DNA of 25,569 nucleotides from Flavobacteriaceae bacterium UBA7684 (GTDB lineage Bacteria; Bacteroidota; Bacteroidia; Flavobacteriales; Flavobacteriaceae), in NCBI GenBank assembly GCA_002482885.1, contig DLGW01000021.1:1-25569 (forward strand), written 5' to 3'. A program made the translations under genes and the position numbers. Each line of letters begins with the position of its first letter. Positions within the stretch are counted from its first letter, which is position 1. Of the stretch, positions 14,707-23,172 are shown piece after piece. Below the pieces are notes generated by a model. That model ran no database searches and was not told where the DNA came from. It was given only the letters and a program-made list of their open reading frames with translations.

Positions 14707-16219
14707 GTCAATATCTATAAGCCTTGGAGGTCTTGCTTTTTTTATTGAAGAAGACGCTTATGCGAAACTGCAACAATATATTGAAGCGGTTAAAAAATCA
14801 TTGAGACATGATGACGATAAAGAAGAAATCATTAAAGATGTGGAAACCCGTATTGCTGAATTATTTAAACAATACTTAGGCAGTAATCGTGAGGTAATCA
14901 ACAGCTTTGATGTTTCTGAAGTGATTAACGTTTTAGGCACACCTGAACAAATCAATGATGGTGAAGCCGACATCCCTGCTACAGAAAGCACTAATGAAAC
15001 AACAAGTAAAAAACTATACCGAGATATTGATGATAAATTTATAGGTGGTGTATTTAGCGGGTTGTCGCATTATATTGGTGTTGAAGTATTATGGTTAAGA
15101 ATTATAGGACTGATTCTTTTATTTTCTGGTTTTGGTTCTGCTTTTGTTGTAATTCCATATTTGGTGTTTTTAATTTTGGTTCCTGAAGCCAAAACTGTTT
15201 CTGAAAAGTTAGAAATGCGTGGCAAGCCTGTTACTTTTGACACTATTAAAAGCTGGTCTGAAATTGAAAAGGCAAGTTCAAAACTAGGCAAAACACTAGA
15301 AGCGATTTTTAGAGCTTTAGCAACGGTACTTAGAAAACTCTTTGGAATTGCTTTTATTGTTATTTCTATAGGTTTAATTGGCGCCACCATTACTTTTACC
15401 TTTTACAAAGAATTTATTGGGGAATTGCCATTTGAATTTTACGATACCGATTGGAAAAGTACTTTAGCCATTGTATTATCTTACTTTATTATCGTAGTTC
15501 CAGCATTGTCCTTTTTCTTTTCTGGCATCAGATTATTATACAAAAGAAGTGCTTTACAATTTTCCCCATACTTAACCACTACCATTTTGGTTAGTTGGAT
15601 TATTGCTATAGTGGTTTTGATTAATCTTTCGGTATTTAACTATTCTTTTTTTACTAAAGAAAGTGTAGAACGTAAAGCCAGTATCGAATTACCAAACATT
15701 ACAGGCGACACGATTACTGTGGCTTCAACCGATTACCAAAACCTAATTAAGTTTGGTGGAAAACCTTTCTTTTTTGGAAATGATGAAAGAGAAAGAAATG
15801 TGGAAGGCGACACGATGATTGTGAAAATCAAAAACGAAATGGAAATCAAGGAAAGCTCAGACCATAATTACCGAATGGACGTAGTTTTTGCCACCGATAT
15901 TACCCGACGCGAAAATGCCGATGAAGCCCTTAAAGCTATTCAATATCAGTTTAAAGTTGACAACGGAAAATTAATTATGAATACCTTTTTAAAGGTGCAT
16001 AAATCTTACGAATACAGAGACCAAGATGTACGTATCACTTTACACGTGCCCAATGGAAAATTCGTTAAAAATGACAACATTGAACATTTTTATTTCAATC
16101 ACGGGCAAGGCTGGGAAGATTTTTGGCACAACCCAAACACCTTATTTTTAATGACCAACAATAAATTCATCAATACCAAAAGCAACAACAATGGTGTGAT
16201 TAATGTAAAGGTTAATTAA
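14699..16219 (+). CDS. PspC-domain membrane protein
   Basis: A 506-residue protein. Residues 1-90 form a soluble acidic helical domain ('DDDKEEIIKDVETRIAELFKQYL'), resembling the DUF1700/HAAS-like domains found next to PadR. Residues 103-163 are a PspC domain ('KKLYRDIDDKFIGGVFSGLSHYIGVEVLWLRIIGLILL...FLILVPEAK') with the first membrane hairpin. Three more membrane segments follow at about 215-236, 255-280 and 292-318. The C-terminal 185 residues are beta-rich and probably periplasmic. PspC proteins sense envelope stress in proteobacteria; the role here is inferred. Confidence 0.88.
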   Translation: MNKSISISLGGLAFFIEEDAYAKLQQYIEAVKKSLRHDDDKEEIIKDVETRIAELFKQYLGSNREVINSFDVSEVINVLGTPEQINDGEADIPATESTNETTSKKLYRDIDDKFIGGVFSGLSHYIGVEVLWLRIIGLILLFSGFGSAFVVIPYLVFLILVPEAKTVSEKLEMRGKPVTFDTIKSWSEIEKASSKLGKTLEAIFRALATVLRKLFGIAFIVISIGLIGATITFTFYKEFIGELPFEFYDTDWKSTLAIVLSYFIIVVPALSFFFSGIRLLYKRSALQFSPYLTTTILVSWIIAIVVLINLSVFNYSFFTKESVERKASIELPNITGDTITVASTDYQNLIKFGGKPFFFGNDERERNVEGDTMIVKIKNEMEIKESSDHNYRMDVVFATDITRRENADEALKAIQYQFKVDNGKLIMNTFLKVHKSYEYRDQDVRITLHVPNGKFVKNDNIEHFYFNHGQGWEDFWHNPNTLFLMTNNKFINTKSNNNGVINVKVN

Positions 16220-16243
16220 AAATTCTTTATTCACTTTTATTTG

Positions 16244-16274
16244 AAAAGACCGTTTAATCAGCGGTCTTTTTTTA
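16244..16274 (+). terminator. Terminator after the PspC-domain gene
   Basis: AAAAGACCG (16244-16252) pairs with CGGTCTTTT (16262-16270), followed by further T. It separates the PadR/PspC operon from the next gene pair. Confidence 0.88.
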
Positions 16275-16297
16275 TTTTTACTACAAATCCAAAATTG

Positions 16298-16873
16298 ATG
16301 AACCAAAAAACACCAGTAGTAATTTTATTTCTTTTTGTAAATCTCTTTGCCTTTGCGCAGAATGACTTACTAAAATTAGGTGCTGAAATCAGTTTTAGTA
16401 GCGAAAAATACGTTTTAACCCGAAGCGGAAAGCCTTACAACAATTACTACATACAGGAATACATCAGAGCTTCTGAAAACATTCAAAACTTTACCAAATC
16501 CATCGTGGTTATGGCTATTATAGACACTACGACTACCGACCAATTGCTAGCTTTAAAAATGAAAGAGCTAGATAAAATGAAAGAAAAAGGCACTAAATTA
16601 GACTACAAACCCTTTATTAATGAAGAAGAAGGCAGAATGATTGAATATTCTATTCATGATGAGATAAGTTTCCAATGGACAATTCAACGATTCGAAGTTC
16701 AAAAAACTAAAACTAATAAAGATGTTGGGTTTGTTTTTTCGTACGTCGAAAGAAAAAAAATCACTCCTGAACAACCTTTAGAAAAAATTAAATCATCGGT
16801 AGACGAAAAAATGATTGGCTATGTTAACGAAGTAGGAGCCATCACTTTACCCAAAGTTATTATTGAAGATTAA
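16298..16873 (+). CDS. Secreted protein of unknown function
   Basis: The ATG at 16298 gives a signal peptide (MNQKTPVVILFLFVNLFAFA, then Q); the longer frame from 16241 would start inside the preceding terminator. The 191-residue product has a mature part with mixed alpha/beta character, including 'TKSIVVMAIIDTTTTDQLLALKMKELDKMKEKGTKLDY' and 'DEISFQWTIQRFEVQKTK'. No Cys and no recognised motif. It ends two bases before the SprT-like gene, so they are likely cotranscribed. I do not recognise the family. Confidence 0.8.
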   Translation: MNQKTPVVILFLFVNLFAFAQNDLLKLGAEISFSSEKYVLTRSGKPYNNYYIQEYIRASENIQNFTKSIVVMAIIDTTTTDQLLALKMKELDKMKEKGTKLDYKPFINEEEGRMIEYSIHDEISFQWTIQRFEVQKTKTNKDVGFVFSYVERKKITPEQPLEKIKSSVDEKMIGYVNEVGAITLPKVIIED

Positions 16874-16875
16874 TT

Positions 16876-17478
16876 ATGATTGATATTTTAGCGCCTTACA
16901 TTCCCGAACACGCTGTTGCACCTGTTTTTGAACTCATCAAAATCCATCAGGTACGTTTAAAAATCGTTAACGAAAGAACTACCCGACACGGAGATTATCG
17001 ACGAAATGCCGATGGTTCACACGGCATTACCGTAAATGGTTCTTTAAATAAATACAAGTTTTTAATTACCCTGATTCACGAAATTGCCCATTTAGCGGCT
17101 TATAAAAAATTCGGACACAGCATTAAACCACACGGAGATGAATGGAAACTCACCTTTCAACAACTAATGTTACCGTACATAAGACCAGAGGTTTTTCCTA
17201 TGCAAATTTTACCTTTACTGGCGCGTCATTTTAAAAACCCTTCTGCCAGTAGCGATACTGACACCACCTTATCGTTAGCTTTAAAACAATTTGATAAACC
17301 TACCGACAATAATTTTATTTTTGAAATTCCGTATGGTGCTTTGTTCAGAATCAGCAATGGACGTATTTTTCAAAAAGGTGCTCAAAGAGTCAAACGTTTT
17401 GAATGTACAGAAGTAGCCACTAAAAAAGTGTATTTGTTTAATCCAAATGCCGAAGTGGAATTGTTGCCCAACCGTTAA
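16876..17478 (+). CDS. SprT-like zinc-metalloprotease-fold protein
   Basis: A 200-residue cytoplasmic protein with the SprT-like HExxH site HEIAH at 68-72 and the family's downstream 'KPHGDEWK' (His86, Trp90) at 85-91. The C-terminal half lacks the CxxC zinc-ribbon that many SprT/SPRTN proteins carry. In eukaryotes SprT proteins degrade DNA-protein crosslinks; bacterial SprT function is mostly unknown. It follows the secreted-protein gene by 2 bases, and its stop overlaps the stop of the convergent mlaF by 4 bases (17475-17478), leaving no terminator space. Confidence 0.88.
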   Translation: MIDILAPYIPEHAVAPVFELIKIHQVRLKIVNERTTRHGDYRRNADGSHGITVNGSLNKYKFLITLIHEIAHLAAYKKFGHSIKPHGDEWKLTFQQLMLPYIRPEVFPMQILPLLARHFKNPSASSDTDTTLSLALKQFDKPTDNNFIFEIPYGALFRISNGRIFQKGAQRVKRFECTEVATKKVYLFNPNAEVELLPNR

Positions 17479-18239
17479 TACCCATTATTAACCGCTTCTC
17501 TTACTTTCTTAAATAGGTTGGAAGAATATACAAAATCAACTACAGCTTCGTTATCGGTTTTAAATATCATGTCTTTATTGCCTTCCCAAGCTTTTAAACC
17601 GTCTTTCAAAAACAAGATGTTGTCCCCTATTTCCATTACAGAGTTCATATCATGAGTATTTATAACCGTAGTAATATTGTACTCTTTGGAAATTTCTTGC
17701 AATAAATTATCAATAACTATGGAAGTTCGTGGATCTAAGCCCGAATTAGGTTCATCGCAAAATAAATACTTTGGATTATTTACAATAGCTCTGGCAATCG
17801 CTACCCTTTTTTGCATCCCTCCAGAAATCTCTGAAGGAAGATATTCTTTGGCATCGGTAAGATTTACGCGGTCTACCACAAAATCAACCCTATCCTTAAT
17901 TTCTTTATCACTTTTATTGGTAAACATTCGCAAAGGGAAGCCCACATTTTCGGCCACCGTCATGGAATCAAATAAAGCATTACCCTGAAACACCATTCCG
18001 ATTTCTGTTCTTAACTCTCGTTTTTCTTTATCGCTCATGTGGGAATAGATTCGTCCATCAAAAGAAATAGTTCCTTTGGTGGGTTCATGAATTCCTAATA
18101 ATGACTTTAATAAAACCGTTTTACCAGAACCGCTTTGCCCAATAATTAAATTGGTTTTTCCTTCCTGAAAAACATAATCTATACCGTTGAGCACCTTTTT
18201 TTTACCAAAAGTTTTATGAATGTGTTGTATAGTAATCAT
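17475..18239 (-). CDS. mlaF: MlaF-like ABC transporter ATP-binding protein
   Basis: A 254-residue ABC ATPase. Walker A is GQSGSGKT (34-41), the signature ISGGMQKRVAIARA is of the MlaF type, Walker B is YLFCDEPNSGLDP, and the H-loop is 'VINTHDMNSV'. Its start overlaps the mlaE stop by one base. With MlaE it would form the inner-membrane motor of a phospholipid transport (Mce-type) system that keeps outer-membrane lipid asymmetry. The substrate-binding MCE protein (MlaD) is not adjacent and must be elsewhere if the system is complete. Confidence 0.88.
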   Translation of the reverse strand: MITIQHIHKTFGKKKVLNGIDYVFQEGKTNLIIGQSGSGKTVLLKSLLGIHEPTKGTISFDGRIYSHMSDKEKRELRTEIGMVFQGNALFDSMTVAENVGFPLRMFTNKSDKEIKDRVDFVVDRVNLTDAKEYLPSEISGGMQKRVAIARAIVNNPKYLFCDEPNSGLDPRTSIVIDNLLQEISKEYNITTVINTHDMNSVMEIGDNILFLKDGLKAWEGNKDMIFKTDNEAVVDFVYSSNLFKKVREAVNNGY

Positions 18240-18976
18240 TAGCTAAGCATTAATTGAGTTAGAATATAATTTAGAATAATTATTACCACACTGGTCCAAA
18301 CAAATGATACGGTACTGGCACGACCAACTTCTAAGGCACCACCTTTCATATAATATCCGTGATAAGAGGGAATAGTAGCAATGACTAATCCAAATACAAA
18401 GGTTTTTATAAAAGCATAAGTAATATGAAAAGGTCTAAAGTCTATTTGAATTCCTTCTATAAATTGTTCATTAGTTGCAAAACCTCCATAAACACTCGCA
18501 AACCACCCACCTAAAATTCCTAAAAATATACTGATGCAAATAATAAAAGGATATAACGTAATGGCTACTACTTTAGGAAAAATCAAATAGTTAACTGAAT
18601 TTACTCCCATTACTTCTAAAGCATCAATTTGTTCGGTAACTCGCATCGTTCCAATACTCGAAGTAATAAATGAACCTACTTTTCCTGCCATAATGATTGA
18701 AATAAACGTAGGTGCAAATTCCAAAAGAATGGATTGTCTGGTAGCAAAACCAATTAAATACTTTGGTATTAATGGATTCGTTAAATTTAATGCGGTTTGA
18801 ATTGATATAACTCCACCCACAAAAAAGGAAATGAACGCAACAATACCTAATGAGTTTAACATTAAATCATCAACCTCTTTAAATATCAGATTTTTCATCA
18901 TAGACCATTTGGTAGGTTTTCTGAACATTTCCTGAATCATTAAAAAGTATTTCCCTATTTCCTTAAGATACTTCAT
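18239..18976 (-). CDS. mlaE: MlaE-like ABC transporter permease
   Basis: A 245-residue MlaE/YrbE permease with about five membrane segments. 'MLNSLGIVAFISFFVGGVISIQTALNL', 'LEFAPTFISIIMAGKVGSFITSSIGTMRVTEQIDALEVMGVNSVNYLIFPKVVA' (the conserved coupling region ARVGxxxxAEIGTMRVxEQIDAL) and 'PSYHGYYMKGGALEVGRASTVSFVWTSVVIIILNYILTQLML' are the family blocks. It lies 28 bases after the glycosyltransferase stop, so the three genes may form one operon. Confidence 0.93.
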   Translation of the reverse strand: MKYLKEIGKYFLMIQEMFRKPTKWSMMKNLIFKEVDDLMLNSLGIVAFISFFVGGVISIQTALNLTNPLIPKYLIGFATRQSILLEFAPTFISIIMAGKVGSFITSSIGTMRVTEQIDALEVMGVNSVNYLIFPKVVAITLYPFIICISIFLGILGGWFASVYGGFATNEQFIEGIQIDFRPFHITYAFIKTFVFGLVIATIPSYHGYYMKGGALEVGRASTVSFVWTSVVIIILNYILTQLMLS

Positions 18977-19004
18977 GGGTATTTTATTAAAAGGCTAAAA
19001 TAAG

Positions 19005-19856
19005 TTATTTAAAGATTTTTTCTTTGATTTTTTTCCAACGGTATTTTTGAACAAATTGGGCTTGTTCGGGACTAACTAGCAAAGGTAGACGATGTTTAAC
19101 CGCTGCGAAATATCCTTTTAGGTACAAAAACAACAAGCTGGGTTTCTTTTTTAACATCGCCAATTTAGCCGAAGCAATTAGGGTTAACCAAAAACCGTAT
19201 CCTAAAGCATAAAAAGCTTCGCCTTGTTTTTGTGCCGTTTTACTAGGATATAAAGCGCCCGTAGGTTTTAAATGTTTGATTTTTAAACCGGCATCAGTGA
19301 TTACTTTCCAACCAAAAAACCGTGCTTTCAATTCATCGGCCGTATCCCATCCCATAGCAGGTTGCAAACCGCCTATTTGTTCAAAACAAACTTTTCGATA
19401 AGCTTTAAAAGCCCCTCGAATGTGTTCTTTATCGGTTAAATTCTCTAACACCCAATCTTCATTTTTTTGAATATAGGCAAAGCCTCCTACCATTCCCACT
19501 TGTTCATCACTTAAAAAATGCTGTAAAATCGTTTCAAAATAATGTTTAGGTAAATCTAAATCGGCATCTAATTTTACGATAACATCAAAATCAGCAGTTA
19601 CTTTTTCTAACCCTTTATTAAATGCCCGAATAACTTTTCCGCCAGGCTGATGCGCTTCCGAAGAAATTAAATGTACGACTTGAATCCAAGGATGATTTTC
19701 GGCAAAAGATTCGGCTATTTTTTGGGTATCATCGGTAGAATGATCGTTAACCACCACCACTTGATGGGGCAAAACGGTTTGATGAATCAAGGACTGCAAC
19801 AACGTTCCAATATAGGCTTGTTCATTATGTGCAGGAATCACTACCGAATACTTCAT
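19005..19856 (-). CDS. Family 2 glycosyltransferase
   Basis: A 283-residue GT-A fold glycosyltransferase. 'YSVVIPAHNEQAYIGTLLQSLIHQT' is the N-terminal nucleotide-sugar strand; 'VVVNDHSTDDT' (about 34-44) is the usual second block, and the DxD-type metal site is DADLD at 97-101. 'GWDTADELKARFFGWK' is the likely acceptor region. No clear membrane anchor is seen apart from a hydrophobic patch around 'FYALGYGFWLTLIASAKLAML'. Acceptor and sugar are unknown; polysaccharide or glycolipid assembly is likely. Confidence 0.88.
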   Translation of the reverse strand: MKYSVVIPAHNEQAYIGTLLQSLIHQTVLPHQVVVVNDHSTDDTQKIAESFAENHPWIQVVHLISSEAHQPGGKVIRAFNKGLEKVTADFDVIVKLDADLDLPKHYFETILQHFLSDEQVGMVGGFAYIQKNEDWVLENLTDKEHIRGAFKAYRKVCFEQIGGLQPAMGWDTADELKARFFGWKVITDAGLKIKHLKPTGALYPSKTAQKQGEAFYALGYGFWLTLIASAKLAMLKKKPSLLFLYLKGYFAAVKHRLPLLVSPEQAQFVQKYRWKKIKEKIFK

Positions 19857-19879
19857 GTTTTTTAAGAATAATCTGAATT

Positions 19880-19887
19880 CAAAAATA
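19880..19887 (-). promoter_or_regulatory. -7 box for the glycosyltransferase operon
   Basis: Reads TATTTTTG on the minus strand, a full TAnnTTTG match, 23 bases before the ATG. The -33 element is not clear. Confidence 0.4.
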
Positions 19888-19996
19888 AATAATATTTGCT
19901 GGCATCTGAATCCGACCTTTAGATTTAACTGTTTTTACTGCACTTATTTATTAAAATCAAAAACACCCCCTAAAAAAAAGGGTATTTATATAGAAT

Positions 19997-20028
19997 TTTG
20001 CATTTTTTAACTCACTTACCTACCTTTG
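19997..20028 (+). promoter_or_regulatory. Promoter of amt
   Basis: TTTG (19997-20000), exactly 20 bases, then TACCTTTG (20021-20028): both elements match the Bacteroidota consensus. The amt ATG is 31 bases downstream. Confidence 0.8.
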
Positions 20029-20059
20029 CCCCGCTATTTTAAACTTAAACAACAAGATC

Positions 20060-21406
20060 ATGAAAATTGAAAAGCGTTGGATTGTATCCTTTCTGTTAAT
20101 TGCTGCTGTTTCTATATTGGGTTTGTTTTGGCCCGAAGCAGAAAACGACGCGGCTACACTTTCTAAATTTATTTCAGAAGACCACATTATTGGCGCCGAT
20201 GTAGCTTGGTTGTTGACTTCTTCTAGTTTGGTATTACTAATGACTCCTGGACTTTCCTTCTTTTACGGAGGTATGGTAGGCAAGAAAAATGTAATTTCTA
20301 CCATGTTGCAAAGTTTTATTTGTTTAGGATTAGTAACCATTATATGGGTGGTCGTTGGTTTTAGTTTGGCTTTTGGCGACCCCTTAGGATTTACCATTGA
20401 CGGACAATTTTACAGCGTTATCGGAAATCCTTTTACGTATCCTTTTTTAGATCACGTTGGTAAATTACCTCATCATCAATTGGCATCTACGGTACCTTTT
20501 ATGTTGTTTGCTTTATTTCAAATGAAGTTTGCCATTATTACTCCAGCCATTATCACCGGTTCATTTGCCGAAAGGGTTCGATTTATTTCTTATTTGTTCT
20601 TTATTTCATTATTTGTGATTTTTATATACACCCCATTATGCCATTCGGTTTGGTACCCTACTGGAGTAATAGGCTCTTATTTTGGAGTGAAAGATTTTGC
20701 AGGAGGAACCGTAGTGCACATGAGCGCTGGTTTTGCAGCCTTAGCCGGAGTTTTAGTTTTGGGTAAAAGACGCAATAGCGAACACATTCCTACCAATATT
20801 CCGTTTGTTTTATTAGGAACAGGAATGCTTTGGTTTGGTTGGTTTGGATTTAATGCAGGTTCCGCCTTAGGCGCTACCGGAGACGCCGCTATGGCATTTG
20901 CCACTACCACCATTGCATCAGCCGCAGCCATGTTAACTTGGATATTTTTTGACCGTTTAAACGGCAGAAAAGTATCTGCTTTGGGCGCTTGTGTAGGAGC
21001 CGTGGTTGGTTTAGTAGCCATTACCCCAGCCGCGGGTTATGTATCTATCTCTCAGAGTATCTTTTTTGGATTCATCACTTCTATTGTATCTAACTCTTTG
21101 TTAAACTGGAAAGTAATGAAACGTTTTGATGACACTTTAGATGTTTTTGCTTGCCATGGGGTAGGCGGAATTATGGGTATGATTTTAACAGCCATTTTTG
21201 CCAAAGGCGAAAATGCGAGTTTATTACACGGAGGTTGGTCGGTATTTAGTCATCACATGATCGCCTTAGTAATAGTTTCGGCATTTACCTTTTTTGGCGC
21301 TTTATTATTGTACAAAGTGGTAAACCTATTTATTCCTTTAAGGGTGAATGAAGAAGCCGAAAAAATCGGACTAGATTTATCTCAACACGACGAAAAATTT
21401 CATTAA
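20060..21406 (+). CDS. amt: Ammonium transporter (Amt family)
   Basis: A 448-residue channel protein with about eleven membrane segments. Signature 'DVAWLLTSSSLVLLMTPGLSFFYGGMV' is at 47-73. The twin histidines lie in GGTVVHMSAG (His220) and DVFACHGVGG (His366), as in AmtB His168 and His318. The Phe gate region and the 'WFGFNAGSA' block are also present. It imports ammonium across the inner membrane. Unlike many bacteria there is no glnK/PII gene beside it; a strong terminator follows at once. The length is somewhat above E. coli AmtB. Confidence 0.95.
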   Translation: MKIEKRWIVSFLLIAAVSILGLFWPEAENDAATLSKFISEDHIIGADVAWLLTSSSLVLLMTPGLSFFYGGMVGKKNVISTMLQSFICLGLVTIIWVVVGFSLAFGDPLGFTIDGQFYSVIGNPFTYPFLDHVGKLPHHQLASTVPFMLFALFQMKFAIITPAIITGSFAERVRFISYLFFISLFVIFIYTPLCHSVWYPTGVIGSYFGVKDFAGGTVVHMSAGFAALAGVLVLGKRRNSEHIPTNIPFVLLGTGMLWFGWFGFNAGSALGATGDAAMAFATTTIASAAAMLTWIFFDRLNGRKVSALGACVGAVVGLVAITPAAGYVSISQSIFFGFITSIVSNSLLNWKVMKRFDDTLDVFACHGVGGIMGMILTAIFAKGENASLLHGGWSVFSHHMIALVIVSAFTFFGALLLYKVVNLFIPLRVNEEAEKIGLDLSQHDEKFH

Positions 21407-21412
21407 AACAAG

Positions 21413-21437
21413 AAACCACCAAAAAGGTGGTTTTTTT
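21413..21437 (+). terminator. Rho-independent terminator after amt
   Basis: AAACCACC (21413-21420) pairs perfectly with GGTGGTTT (21426-21433) over a 5-base loop and runs into Ts. Confidence 0.92.
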
Positions 21438-21470
21438 TATGAATCGTGTAACCGCTTAATCAAATTGAAA

Positions 21471-22622
21471 TTACTCCTTAAGTCCTTTTAATTCTTGATA
21501 CAACTCTGAAGAAGTAAAACTAGAGGTTGGCACATTATAGTTTTTCCAAAATTCCTCTTGATAAGGATATTCCACTTCGTACACATATTTTTGATAGGTA
21601 TTGTTGATGGGTTTTGAAATATTCAAATCATTAAATGTGGGTTGATAATTGTACATTTTAAAGTTTAGCTCCACTTCATCAATAGCATTTGTGACTTTAT
21701 TTTGTGCTAAGAATTTCTGATGAACCAATAATAATTTTCTGGTATAGTATGGAAAGCCTTCTTTTTTATCATAAAATATATGAGAAATTTCTGTCTTTGG
21801 CCAATTGTATTTTATAAGCCATTCTTTAGACATTAACACCTCTTTTTTTTCATAATTTTCAATAATCGCATAATCTTTTTTGTTTACGGAAAACCACCCA
21901 CTAAATTGTGTAATGCCACGACTGTATTCGTAATGCAATACATAATAGCTGTCAAATTCTTCAATTTTAGTAGTCCCTTTTTCTAAAAAATTAAGCGGAT
22001 CAATTCCCCAATCTACAATGTTTCTGGTAAAAAGCGAATTTTTGTAAGGAGTAGCTGTTTTGTTCGCTACTGTTTTCCGAAGTCCTAAAATATTGATTTT
22101 AGCTTTCAGACTTTTTCCAAAAAAGCCTTTTGAATCCTCATCTCCAATTTCAAAATTGAGCACGTTTTCCGAAACTAACTCTAAAAACAGTTGAGGTTCA
22201 CCATTCACCAACAAATTACTATGCGTAAACATTTGGGTTTTGTAGCTTGTGGAAGTATTATAATTTTTAGATAAATTTTTAACCACTTTCTTTAAGATAG
22301 GAATTTGAGCCGTAACCACCACTTCGTTTAATTGAATATGAGGCGATAAATACAAAGTGTCATTGGGTTTAAACCGTTTCATGTCAAACACTTTCGGAGC
22401 ATCCATAAAAACCGTTTTTACAAAAACATATTTCTGATTGGTTTTAATTTCAAACAAACCGTTTTCATTAGTTAAAGTGTTTTCGGAGCTTGTAAACAAT
22501 TCTACGTTTTGCAATGGTTTTTTAGTGATAGAATCGCAAATAACACCTTTATAATGTTGCGCAAAAAGCGATTGATTAACGATTAATATTAAAGCGAGCA
22601 GCTGTATAAATCTCATATTCAA
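21471..22622 (-). CDS. Exported protein with carboxypeptidase-regulatory-like domain
   Basis: A 383-residue exported protein; signal peptide MNMRFIQLLALILIVNQSLFA, then Q. Residues about 24-100 are a CarboxypepD_reg-like (beta-sandwich) domain: 'YKGVICDSITKKPLQNVELFTSSENTLTNENGLFEIKT...VKTVF' followed by 'LNEVVVTAQ', the linker seen before TonB-dependent or DUF5686-type barrels. The remaining 280 residues are beta-rich with 'WFSVNKKDYAIIENYEKKEV' and 'YYTRKLLLVHQKF'. No plug or barrel domain of a TonB receptor is present. Probably an outer-membrane or surface protein, function unknown. A second in-frame ATG (MRFIQ) two codons later is equally possible. Confidence 0.8.
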   Translation of the reverse strand: MNMRFIQLLALILIVNQSLFAQHYKGVICDSITKKPLQNVELFTSSENTLTNENGLFEIKTNQKYVFVKTVFMDAPKVFDMKRFKPNDTLYLSPHIQLNEVVVTAQIPILKKVVKNLSKNYNTSTSYKTQMFTHSNLLVNGEPQLFLELVSENVLNFEIGDEDSKGFFGKSLKAKINILGLRKTVANKTATPYKNSLFTRNIVDWGIDPLNFLEKGTTKIEEFDSYYVLHYEYSRGITQFSGWFSVNKKDYAIIENYEKKEVLMSKEWLIKYNWPKTEISHIFYDKKEGFPYYTRKLLLVHQKFLAQNKVTNAIDEVELNFKMYNYQPTFNDLNISKPINNTYQKYVYEVEYPYQEEFWKNYNVPTSSFTSSELYQELKGLKE

Positions 22623-22772
22623 ATAAATTAAGGCTAAAATTTTTTGGCAAAGATTAGTTCTTTAAGGGTATTAAAAATTTATTTTAAGATGGTTTAACAA
22701 GACTTTAAGATTCCATTTACATATCTCAAATTCCAGTCTAAAAAAAACGATCAATAAATAAACAATCAAACT

Positions 22773-22800
22773 TTATTTATCGTAATATTGCAATAAATAA
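22773..22800. promoter_or_regulatory. Probable ArsR operator over the ars promoter
   Basis: A 28-bp imperfect palindrome (24 of 28 positions symmetric): TTATTTAT (22773-22780) and ATAAATAA (22793-22800) flank a TAATATTG core that also resembles a -7 box (TAATATTG, 7 of 8 to TAnnTTTG). Another CAATAAATAAA lies at 22752. It is 13 bases before the arsR ATG, the usual place for ArsR autoregulation. Confidence 0.65.
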
Positions 22801-22812
22801 ATTAAGCAAATC

Positions 22813-23145
22813 ATGGGACTGACTAAATCAGAAATATTTACCGAGCAACAAAACCAACTGGCCAACTTGGCCAAGGTATTAGGACACCCCGCTCGGATTG
22901 CGATTTTACAACACCTAATCAAACTAAACAGTTGTATTTGTGGAGATTTAGTGGAAGAAATCGGTTTGGCACAACCCACCATTTCGCAACATTTAAAAGA
23001 ATTAAAATCCGCAGGAATCATCAAAGGAAACATCGAAGGCACCAGTGTATGCTACTGTATCAATCCCGAAAAATGGACAGAAATCACGCAAATATTTGCC
23101 GATTTCTTTAAAGAAAAATATGAATCTAAGTCTAATTGTTGTTAA
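22813..23145 (+). CDS. arsR: ArsR-family metalloregulator
   Basis: A 110-residue winged-helix repressor: 'LANLAKVLGHPARIAILQHLIKLNSCICGDLVEEIGLAQPTISQHLKELKSAGIIKG'. The CIC pair (Cys41, Cys43) sits at the position of the As(III)-binding ELCVCDL motif of classic ArsR, in front of the recognition helix. Other Cys are at 80, 82, and at the very C-terminus (109-110, SNCC). It likely represses the ars operon and lets go on As(III)/Sb(III). First gene of a four-gene operon, behind a palindromic operator. Confidence 0.92.
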   Translation: MGLTKSEIFTEQQNQLANLAKVLGHPARIAILQHLIKLNSCICGDLVEEIGLAQPTISQHLKELKSAGIIKGNIEGTSVCYCINPEKWTEITQIFADFFKEKYESKSNCC

Positions 23146-23172
23146 ATCAATCTTATTAAAAATCTTATTATT

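Noticed and set aside
19964..19988. CCCCCTAAAAAAAAGGG stretch before amt as a terminator
   Set aside because: Only a short stem with an A-rich loop, and it lies upstream of divergent promoters where no transcript needs to end.
20677..21021. Ala/Pro-rich frame opposite amt
   Set aside because: A shadow of the amt codons on the other strand; low-complexity composition and no start context.
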